Positions 1 to 9,731 of a DNA stretch of 64,000 bases are shown one piece after another. The stretch is from contig FJUW01000059.1 of the NCBI GenBank assembly GCA_900074885.1, forward strand, positions 1 through 64,000, written 5' to 3'. The translations under genes were made by a program, and so were the position numbers. Source of the stretch: Rhynchosporium graminicola. Taxonomy: Eukaryota; Ascomycota; Leotiomycetes; Helotiales; Ploettnerulaceae. The notes beneath the pieces were generated by a model that was not told the DNA's origin, did no database searches, and saw only the letters and a program-made list of their open reading frames with translations. Each line of letters starts with the position of its first letter. Position 1 is the first letter of the stretch.

Positions 1-2323
1 AGGGTTAGTTACTTATAGAATACTCTCTAAGGAAGAGTTTTAGATATTTTTATAGCTATAAGTCTCCCTAGAAATACGCTTCCGAGCTAGTAATAGTCGT
101 TTAATAATAGAGATAAAGTTAATAACAGCTCGAATATTAATAAGAGAGTTAGCTACGCTTTACTATTCCTCGTACGCTTCCCAGAATTAATTAAAGCGTT
201 CGTTTCATTTGTTAGCGTCGTATTAGTAGCGCTAGTAAGTATAGTATTTACGTAAGTCCTTGATCTCGATCGGAGAGCTATAAATGTTACTAGGAGGAGT
301 ATATAGTAGCTAAATAATCTATCGTTTAGAAGAATCTAAGAGTACTTGATATTCCGAAAGCTAGGTCCTTCCGAGTATAATACTATAGTTTCTGAGAGTA
401 GTAATAAGAAAGGGAGTAAATACCTAAACGCGACGATCTACTATTAAATTAAGTATTATATAGTAACTAATAGTACTACTATTAACGCTATTAAAGCCTT
501 TAATAAGAATTGCGTTTAGTAGAGGGTAAATTAAAGGTTTTAAGAAGAAGGAAAGGGATTTAAGAAAAGAATAATTAATAAAATAGTATCTATTAGCTTC
601 AGAATCGAGAGGTGCGAGTAGCTTATACGAGAGTCTATTTTTAGTAAGAGTAGTACGTATAGTAAACGATTAACTACTAAGAAGCTTCGTAAGGTCAAGA
701 TATCGCATATCTTATATATTACTTAGGAAGGAGTCTTTCCTTAGGTATAGTCTTTTGCTAGCGGTTTGATATACTCCTAGGCGTCGTCGTACGTTTCTTC
801 GTCGTTATTATCTTCTAGCTCGCTATTAATATTATTATTAGCGTTAATTACGTTAATTCGATGCGGAGTATTAGGTCGAGCTAACGACGAGCGTAAGTAT
901 AAGGTAAGCGTAAAGTAACGAGGAGCATTCGCCGGCGATTATACATAAGGCGTATCGTTTCGTGCAGAGTATAGTACTTATTTACTAGTCGCACTAGTGT
1001 TCTCGGGCGTAGGAAGACTAATTTACAGATAAGAAGAGGAGTTAGTACTATAGCGCTAGGAGGAGGTATTTATAAGGCGTTCCCGAGTCGCGCTAGCTTT
1101 AGCCGAAGACTCGGAATAGTAAGTCTTTTCAATAAATTAACCTTAGTCTTCAGCTTATATAGCCTTAACGTATTCTTCTAGTGTCTTTAACGTTTAGTAC
1201 TATTAGAAGAGCTATTTCTGTAGCTATATAGGTAGCTTCTCCTATAAGTCTATTTTCAGAGTTAATTAATTATTTACTCTAGCTTTATAAGCTAGCGTAC
1301 GAAACTCGTAATAGAACGTCTAGAAAGTCTACTTATAATCTATCTTTAGCGCGGAGTAGCTAGCTCTTGCAGTTTATTAGTCGTATAGATTAGATAAGAA
1401 GAAGACGAGTTAAGTAATTATATCGAGTGAATCGATTATACTGCTTTCTTCGTTATATTCTAGTTCTAAGAACGAGAGTTCTAGGTAAGTTCTAGCTATT
1501 CTTTCTATTTAGTTAAGTAACTAATCTTTATAGTGATCTTCGTCGATAAAGTAGCTAGAGTAGCGCAGGAGGGCGTTACGTATCTAAACTTCCTAGAGTT
1601 TTAGAGAGTAGTCGATTCTATTAGAGAGCTTATTTAGAAGGTTCGGTATCTTCTCTATACGCGTAGCGTATAATATTAACGATATTCCTCTAGTAGATTA
1701 TTCTCGATGATAATTATTAAGCGTAAGAGTAGCGTTATCTTCTTTAATTAATAGTAGTAGTATTATACGCGATTAAAAGTTATAAAAAAATATAGACTTA
1801 GTAGAGCGCTAAGAAGTAAACTAGCGTAATTCTAGGAACTCGTCCTATAACTAGCGTAGTTCTGTAGATAAGTTAGCGTTTAATTATCTCTCCTCCGCGA
1901 GCTTCTTTTCTGCCTCTTATAGCTAGTAAGCGCGGTCTTCCTATAAGTTACTTATAGTTACTATTAGTATAAGGGTATTATCGGGGAGGTTTAGCGACTT
2001 AGTAAGTTCGTTAATTATAGTAGGAGTTAGGGAGCTTAACTCGGACGAGGCGTTATCGCGAGTACTCTCTACTATAGAGAGAGGTAAGTTATAGCGAGTA
2101 TTACGAGTCGCTGAAGAATAGGAGGTAGAGGGAGTCAGAGAACCGGTAGTCGATTTATCGGACTTAGGTTACTTCGGTTTAGGTGCTATTCTTCAAGTTT
2201 ATACTTAGTATAAGCCTTCTCTATATAGCGTAGTCTCCTGCGTTTAGTAGCTCTAGGTATAGAGGTATAATATAAGTAGATATTTACTATTTTCTTAGAC
2301 GTAAGTAAAAGAGTTATAGATAA
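1..2323 (-). mobile_element. LTR retrotransposon family D, copy D1, internal region (RIP-degraded, left end outside window)
   Basis: Very AT-rich sequence dense in TA and stop codons, ending at a 235-bp LTR on its right. Read on the minus strand from that LTR leftwards, a long gag-like frame can still be followed with scattered stops (Ser/Thr/Leu-rich, then a charged coiled-coil-like stretch). I therefore place the element in minus orientation. About 1.2 kb (roughly 1080-2323) matches 4800-6031, a second copy of the same family, with mostly C/T and G/A differences as RIP would leave. No intact ORF survives. I could not identify pol within the window, so whether D is gypsy or copia is undecided. 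Confidence 0.7.
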
Positions 2324-2558
2324 TATAACGCTTACTCTAGAAAGGTCTTAAAACTACCTAAGTAATAAGACCTTATATTACTATGAATATGAAGTAGTAA
2401 GAATCACTTAAGAATCTATAACTAAGGAGTGAAGAAGTAGAGAGAGAATAGAAGTATATAAATGAAAAGGGGCCACTAAACTCTACTCGTATAATCTCGC
2501 TTAGTAGTAAGTGTTTCCACCAATAGGGAGAGACCTCCAAACCTGACTAGTCGTCACA
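2324..2558 (-). repeat. LTR of element D1 (235 bp)
   Basis: Starts TATAACGC (mutated TGTGACGC) and ends TCGTCACA. It matches the solo LTR at 24277-24511 along its full length with the same 235-bp size, and a more diverged copy at 6032-6268. The base after it belongs to the internal region of element A, so D1 appears to have inserted into that A copy. Confidence 0.85.
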
Positions 2559-4736
2559 CAATTAATAAATAGATAACTATTCGCTCCGGTATCGATTAAG
2601 CTATTTATAGAGACTCCTAGCTTATTTATACTAACTATAGTCGGGTATATAAATTACTTACCTTCTATTAAGAAGTTAAGGTTAAGATTAGAGAGATTAT
2701 ACTTATATAGACCTAAGAAGGAGTTTTTACTTAAGCTTTATTATTTCCCTTTAGTATTAGTTCAGATTCGGAGGGTATATTCTCTACTACTTCCTCGGTT
2801 ACTCTCTCCTCTTCCGGAAATTCGTTAATTAATTAAATCTTAGGCGGGTTAAGGTAGTCTAGCTTAATATAACCGAGCTATCTATAGTTATAATACCTAA
2901 GGGGTTCCGCGGTCGAGGTAGCAGGGCGTTTTAGCGCGGAGGGAGTACTAGCTTATACTAGGGTAGAGGTACGTATATATAGTGCGGGAGTAGTTTATCG
3001 AGGGGCTAAGCTTAGGGACTAGTAAGAAGTAGAACTAGTAGAGGTCGTAGTAGTAATAGTTAGCTTATAATACTATACTTAAATAGTAGCTTTCTTAGGA
3101 TAAGTATATTCTGAGTTATAGTAATACTTAGTATTAAAAGAAAGTAAGGACCTAACTATAGAAGCGTAGTCCTTATTTCATATTAGTTTAATAATAAGAG
3201 TTAAAGCGCATAAGGACTATATAATCTTATCTTATATATAAAAGAACTACTTCTTCTTTTTAACTTTACCTTAGATAGTAGCGCTTTGAAATCGACTACG
3301 AAACTCGGCGAAAGTCTCGCGAGTATAGTTAAGTTATTATATTTCTAAGTAGTAGAAAGCGTTATAATAGTTATCTTCCTCTAAATTAGTAAGGAAGTTC
3401 TCCTCTAATAAGGAGATTATTTTATCGCTAGTCTTAAACTCGTTAGTAAGATACTAAAGCGTAAGATACTCCTTAGCTAATCTAGTAACTAGTCTCTATA
3501 CGAGAACGCGCTAGGAGAAGTCCGTAGAGTAGTAATCGGCGTTTATAGCTAGCCGGTCTCGTATCGATACTCTCTATTAGAGGAAAGTAAGATCTAATCT
3601 ATTATCTAGGGGCAGGATCTTCTTAGTAAGATAAGACTTCTTAAGGTATAACTCTACTGATTCGGCGCTGAGAGAGAGAGATAGTTTATTAGGAATAGTA
3701 TCCTCTCTCTTAGTACTACGTATCGGAATAGAGTTTATTAGCTTATTAAACTCTAGAATATACGGAGATTATAGTATTAATTCTAATAAGAGAGTCGAGG
3801 ACAGGCGAGAGACTCCTAAAAGGAACTTATCTTATATAGCGATTAGTCTATCTATAGTATCTTCTAGAGAGTTATTCTTTTCCTCTTAGTCCGCTAATTA
3901 TTATAAGAGAGAATAGATCAGGTTCGAGTCACCTATAGTAATAAGAGTACTTAGCGATTATACTCCTAGGGAATTTCGCTTTTATTTTCCTTTCTCTCTT
4001 AGTTAGTACTTCCTTAATAAGGTATTAATATTCTCTAGTGTAAGAGACGTTTAAAGTAAAGAAAGGTATAATAGATTAGGTTCAGAGGTAGAGCAAGAGG
4101 AGTCGCGTCAGGTCCCCCTAGAACCGGAAGAGTCTCTAGTTTATTAGTTAGAAGCTATTATAATAGCTTAAAAAAGAGTATATTAGAGCTATTTCAGTAG
4201 CGATATATAGAAATTAAAGTTCTAGGGTATTTATTATATCTTCTATAAAGTCTATTTATAATTCCTTTATACTAAGAGGGTTATTAAAGGAGCGTTAGTA
4301 AAGACCTCCTCTATTATACTATTTACGATAAGCTGAATTAAACCCTGATTTATAGCTATCCGAGAGATCTCTAGTATCTCGGCTATATACGAGTAGTTAT
4401 CGAATAACTAACTTAGTAATAAGATATTATAATAAGCTATCTCTAGCTATCTTAATCTTTTTATTTAATATAACGATATAAGACTTAAGGCGGTATATAA
4501 GTAAGGATAAATAAGTAGGGAGGCTAAGAGCGATCTTATATAGTTTATTACGAAGGAAATAAAAAGATAAGGAAGGAAAAAGAAGAGAGATAGAGTATAA
4601 GGTACCTTATATATATATACTAGTACTAGTCTAATACTATACCGAGTCGGATACTAGTTCTGCCGGGATACCTGTGAACTTGGGCCCTGGTATCTATCCT
4701 TCTTCTCATATGATATTCAGGTGAGCTATCGTCATA
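2559..4736 (-). mobile_element. Ty3/gypsy element A, partial copy A0 (gag side plus 5' LTR)
   Basis: Corresponds to the right-hand 2.2 kb of the full-length copies A1 (about 20900-23074) and A2 (about 51075-53251), including a 268-bp LTR at 4469-4736. The element reads on the minus strand, so this is its 5' LTR and gag part. A zinc-knuckle-like Cys/His region lies near 2850-2900 in reverse complement. Its left part is cut off where D1 abuts. There are many RIP-type stops and no functional ORF. Confidence 0.8.
4469..4736 (-). repeat. LTR of element A0 (268 bp)
   Basis: Same 268-bp length as the four LTRs of A1 and A2. It begins TATAACGATA and ends TCGTCATA (mutated TGTGACGA...TCGTCACA). In reverse complement it contains a TATATATATATAAGG promoter-like stretch, as expected for an LTR promoter read on the minus strand. 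Confidence 0.85.
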
Positions 4737-6268
4737 ATAAGTCTTTAGAGAGTTAGAAGAAGAGGAGCTTTCGTTACGTCGTTAAGAGGAGGTAGTAATA
4801 GGGCGTTCCCGAGTCGCGCTAGCCTTAGCTAAAGACTCGGAATAATAAGTCTTTTCGATAAATTAACTTTAATCTTCAGCTTATATAGCTTTAACGTATT
4901 CTTCTAGTGTTCTTAACGTTCTATACTATTAGAAGAGCTATTTCCGAAGCTATAAAAGTAGCTTCTCCTATAAGTCTATTTTTAGAGTCGATTAATTATT
5001 CATACTAGCTTTGCGAGCTAGCGTATAGAATTCCTAGTAGAATATCTAAAAGGTCTATTTATACTCTATCCTTAGCGCTAAAAAGCTAGCTCTTATAGTT
5101 TACTAATCGTATAGGTTTAATAAGAAGGAAACAAGTTAAGTAATTATATTAAGTGAATCGATTATATTACTTTCCTTGTTATATTCTAGTTCTAGGAACG
5201 AGAGTTCTAGGTAAGTTCTAGCTATTCCTTCCGTTTAATTAAGTAACTAATCTTTATAGTAATCTTTATTAAGGAAGTAGCTAGAGTAGCGCCGGGGAGT
5301 ATTACGTATCTATACTTCCTAGAGTTTTAGAGAGTAATCGATTCTATCAGAGAGTCTATTTAGAAGGTTCGGAATCTTCTTAATACGAGTTACGTAAGAT
5401 ATAGAAGAAATTCCACTCGTAGAGCGTTCTCTACGAAAGTTTTCTTTAATTAATAGTAGAGGAGGAGTTAGCGAATAAGGATCGTCGAAAGATACAGATT
5501 TAGTAGTACGAGTAGCTATCGTTTAGCGTACCTTACGTAGTTCAATCTATAATTATCGTAATTAATCTATCATATCCTTCTTTAATTATATTTCCTCTGC
5601 GAGCCTTCTTTCTACCTCCTGTAGCTAATAAGCACGATCTTCCCATGAGTTACTTATAGTTACTATTACTATAGGGGTATTATCGGGGAGGTTTAGTAAC
5701 TTAGTAAGTTCGTTAATTATAATAGGAGTTAGAGAACTCAACTCGGATAAGGCGTTATCGCGAGCACTTTCTACTATAGAGAGAAGTAGATTATAGCGAG
5801 TATTACGAGTCGCCGAAGAATAGGAAGTAGAAGTAAAGGGAGTTAGAGAACTAGTCGTCGATTTATCAGACTTAAGTTACTTCTATTTAAGTACTATTCT
5901 TTAAGTTTATACTTAATATAAGCCTTCTCTATATAGCGTAGTCTCCTACGTTTAGTAGCTCTAGGTATAGAGGTATAATATAAGTAGATATTTACTATCT
6001 TCCTAGACGTAAGTAAAAGAGTTATAGATAATATAACGCTTACTCTAGAAAGGTCTCACGTATTACCTAATAAGTAAGACCTCATATTATATAGAACATG
6101 AAGTAGTAAGAATCAACTTAGAATCTATCACTAAAGAGCTAAGAAGTAGAAGAGAGGAGAGAAGGTATATACAAAAAGGGCTCTGCGGAGCTCTCGGTAA
6201 TCTCGCTTAGCATACCCGATTAGGAGTACTTGCTGGTCCTACTAAGTCCATACTAGTTATATGCCACA
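4737..6268 (-). mobile_element. LTR retrotransposon family D, partial copy D2 with LTR 6032-6268
   Basis: From about 4800 to 6031 it parallels 1080-2323 of D1. It ends in a diverged D-type LTR of about 237 bp (6032-6268) whose terminal bases are CCACA. It is heavily RIP-mutated and has no ORF. Because it abuts the end of the A0 LTR, the simplest reading is that A0 inserted into D2. Confidence 0.7.
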
Positions 6269-6284
6269 ACCGTCATAGGAACCT

Positions 6285-7588
6285 TATATTATTCTTTAAT
6301 ATATACTTCTACTAAGCTTAGCAGAAGCTAAATTTTCCTATTAACTCGTATAATACTATTTTTAATTATATTTCTTATAATAAGTTTCTTAGTTATATCT
6401 AGAAATAGTCTATCTTTCTTCTGGGCTTCCTTTAAGGTATTATACTAAGGTCTCTTAATTCCTTACTTAATTATAATAATATCTTAGATATTAGTAACTA
6501 TATTATTATTATTTAGCTATTAGAGAAAAGTAGTCTAATTATAGATCTTATTATCCTTATAATCTAGTAATCTACTTAGAGTATCTACTCTAGTATTATC
6601 TTTTCCTTATATATACTTATTAATTAGATTAAAAGAGGCGAGTTTCTTAGACTATTAGACTAATCGATAATTATTTAAGACCTTAGTAGTTATAAAAGTT
6701 AAGAGATTTATATAATTAAGATAAATAATAATAAAGAACTTAGCTCCTTACAATTATATTTTCTAGTATTTAAGTACTTTAAAAATCGCTATAAGTTCTT
6801 TCTTATAGATATTATAGTTCTATTTAGCTAGAGATATTTTCTTTAAGAAATAAGTAATTAAGTAAAATCGCTTTTTATTATCTTACTATAAGTATATTAT
6901 ATTAAAATAAGTATTAGAAGTATTTATTTCTATTATACTTTCTTTCTCTTTATTAAAACTATATAAGATTAGTTCCTTTATAAATTCCTTCTTAATTCGC
7001 TAGAAAGCCTCCTTATATTAATTAGATTATATAAAAGGAACGCCTTTCTTAATTGAGTTTATAAGTAATTTAGTAATCTTAAAATAATCTCTAATAAACT
7101 ATTAATAAAAGTTAGCGAAATCTAATAGTAATTATATATTCTTAATATTCTTTAGAGATTCTTATTTCTTTATAATTTTAATTTTTTCTAGATTAATACT
7201 TATTTCTTCTAAGTAAATAATATATCTTAGGAAAGTAACTTATTTAACTAAGAATTTATATTTCGATATCTTTAGTTTAAAATCTATTTTATATAAAGCT
7301 TCTATAACTTAAATAATATAACTTTAGTATACTTCGATGGTTTCTGAGTATTCTAAAATATTATCTAAGTAATATATAGCGAACTTCCTAATAAAATCTT
7401 TAAGAATATTAATATTCTATCTCTAATATATAACTAAAGTATTAGTTAAACTAAATAATATTATTATATATTCTTATAGCCTTAAGAGTAATACGAAAGT
7501 AGTCTTCTATTTATATCCCTTCTTAATCCGAATTAATTTAAACACGTTTTATTAATCTAACTTAATATATGTCTTTACTTTAGTTAAC
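6285..7588 (-). pseudogene. Ty3/gypsy pol relic (reverse transcriptase to RNase H), minus strand
   Basis: The reverse complement, read through RIP stops, shows the order of gypsy pol. A KLD...N.IRIK..YKWKT block (RT N-terminal part) lies at about 7510-7570. A YLDN (from YLDD) catalytic box followed by ILEYSETIE is near 7330-7380. The FYxxFIRDY connection motif and KEAF.RIKKEF lie near 7000-7110, and the RNase H start (ETNxS-like) is near 6930. Extreme AT content and frequent TAA/TAG codons show RIP. No LTRs could be tied to it; it is truncated on the right near 7588 where normal base composition resumes. Confidence 0.75.
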
Positions 7589-8283
7589 TGATCTGTATAC
7601 TCTCCATTACATCTGCGAGGACCCTCTCTTCATACACCTACGTCACATCTTGGTTTTGAGCCTTCTAAAGACAACTTAACTATACTTGACTTCAGTATAG
7701 TTCACACAAAATCAAACTGGATTTACATCCTTTTGCAAGATTTTTTGTTCATCTATATCAACTTACATCAACTGAGACTGTTGCAGCTTTCAAATCTTGG
7801 TGGTATAGTATGGCGGCAAGCAAGCCATTAGTAAGCTGTTAGATGTTGCAATGTACGCTTTCGTACCTATTACAAGTTGATCAGTGGCACCGCAAAGGTG
7901 TGATACGTGATTCAACTCAAGCGTTCCATGATGTTGGGAGTTGCCTCAGGGCGCGACTACTTTATGCGATCTTTATTTACACTTTATCACGTCGCTATCG
8001 TATAAACACGAAAAGAAATCGAGAGAGCGCATCAAAACAGTATGAGCTTAGAAGCCCAAGTGTGCATTTGAGCTTTCCTGAAACTTAAGAGATGAGCCTT
8101 TGAGCGTGAAGTCGCTGACTTCGCTATCCGCTACTCGCATTTTCTGAACGACCGAAAGCTTACTTCGGACTACGTGCAGGGATTAATAACAAACCTTTTT
8201 ATCTGTACCAAAGTACCTGTAATTTACTTACTCGACACGAGAAAGAACAAACCGGGTTAGTTGAATAGTAAATGCCTCATGCA
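7589..8283. other. Intergenic, base composition back to normal; no gene recognised
   Basis: The change from RIP composition to ordinary sequence occurs around 7570-7600. An 81-codon open frame at 7843-8088 exists, but its composition (mixed Arg/Ser, no recognisable motif) gives no support for a gene. Confidence 0.5.
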
Positions 8284-8310
8284 TGTAAGAAGTGCTTCGT
8301 ACTTCTTACA
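8284..8310. repeat. Perfect inverted repeat, 10-bp arms, 7-nt loop
   Basis: TGTAAGAAGT at 8284-8293 and ACTTCTTACA at 8301-8310 are exact reverse complements. It lies 12 bp upstream of the MITE and could be an unrelated hairpin or the footprint of another small element. Confidence 0.6.
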
Positions 8311-8322
8311 AGGCACAGAGAT

Positions 8323-8517
8323 TAGGCTGCGGCATTGGGCACCATGGGTGGTAAGCCTAGAATAAAACCCACAAATTCGCCCCATGGGTTTTATAGAAAT
8401 TTTTCCACCTTACCCATCGGTACCCTACCCATGGGTCATGGGGGTGGCAAAACCCCATGGGCACCCATGAAATATCCATAGGTTCTCCTCTCGAGTACAA
8501 ACCCCTGCCGCAGCCTA
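8323..8517. mobile_element. hAT-like MITE, 195 bp, 12-bp perfect terminal inverted repeats
   Basis: The ends are TAGGCTGCGGCA and TGCCGCAGCCTA, perfect inverses. The flanking octamers ACAGAGAT (8315-8322) and AAAAAGAT (8518-8525) agree at 6 of 8 positions, fitting a decayed 8-bp hAT target duplication. The interior holds several copies of the palindromic word ACCCATGGGT or CCATGGG in both orientations, probably subterminal transposase-binding repeats. It has no coding capacity, so it is non-autonomous. The superfamily call rests on the TAGG-type ends and 8-bp TSD and is inference. Confidence 0.7.
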
Positions 8518-9731
8518 AAAAAGATCGAATTTTGGATATCTTTGCATACTGGATGCTTGGTAATGCTGCTTTATTGCTCTACCCTAGTACTTTGTATAGC
8601 CTCCATCTTCCGTAAATCACTGTCTCACATCTCTCTAGCGTCTCCGAAGAATCTCCTTTATTCTTGCTATCCTGACGCTTCCTACGCTTCGAGTAGAGCC
8701 TCTCGGAGCTTCTTCTACGAGCTGTTTACCTCAGGGTATTTGCCATGATACAGTCTTTCCAAATCAAGCTTATAACCTGTTCCTGACTTTAGGGTTTCGG
8801 TAGAAAAAAGACCTCATACTACTTGAAGATTTATAATATATCCCTACAAGGCTCACATGACCTACAGAGCGCCGATCTCTCGGCTTGTCTAGAGTCTATT
8901 GTTGTCGGTCATTATCAATTCGGAGTCTACTTATTGTAAGTCCTATAATCGTGCCGGCTACCGTATCCACTCTTCACAGCCGTACTCTTTCTAAGCATAT
9001 TTGGGTTTAATTAGTCACTTCTGGTTCAAAACTTGCATGTGCATCACCGGAGACTAAGACTTATTATCCGCTGCGCTACCATCAGGCCTGGGAAGTATAA
9101 AGTCGCGCTCCAGTCCGTAGATCTCTTCGGTTGAATAGAAAGCTGCGCCTACCTCGCCTGAAAGCTTATAAGTGGTAAGGTTTAAGCTGACTACAGGTGC
9201 ACGAGCAGTGAAGCGACTTTGGTAAGTGGTACGGTTCAGGCATGGAGCGTCCGGTGCTCCGGGCGCGCTGATCAGAGCTCCGGAACGCTCGGCTACAGGG
9301 TATACACCCTGTAATCGCCGACGGTACAGGGCCTCATGGACCCTGAGCTATGCTCGTTTCCCTCGCAGGATTGAGTCTGACAGCTGACAGAGCTTACATC
9401 AAGGGTCAATTCTGACTAACAACTCCTTTTAAATCTCCTTTGAACAAACCCCCTGTAAACCTACAACATTCGTGCCGTTGGCAACACCATTATATTTCGT
9501 GGGTGCTCTTCAGACACTCGCGAATTCAGCGGTGGTCCAAGTTGACCAGTGGTGAAGGAAGAGAGTACATTCTTCCGTTGAATAGTACCGCCCACCAGAT
9601 TTGTCTGACTCGAGGGCAACAAATGAAGGTGCTCGGTGAAAATATAAAGTCTTGCAACTGGTCCTCCCAAACACTCCCAGACAACACTGCCTTACCTCAA
9701 GACCGGTTTCAATACTACTTCCAGTATAGCC
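8518..9731. other. Upstream region of the NRPS-like gene; no separate gene recognised
   Basis: Ordinary composition. Short frames at 8542-8748 and 9440-9784 have no recognisable content; the latter overlaps the true start of the NRPS-like gene in another frame. The promoter of that gene must lie here. Confidence 0.5.
9644..9649 (+). promoter_or_regulatory. Possible TATA box of the NRPS-like gene
   Basis: TATAAA within AATATAAAG, 83 bp upstream of the chosen ATG at 9732. Position and sequence fit a core promoter, but no other support is available. Confidence 0.35.
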
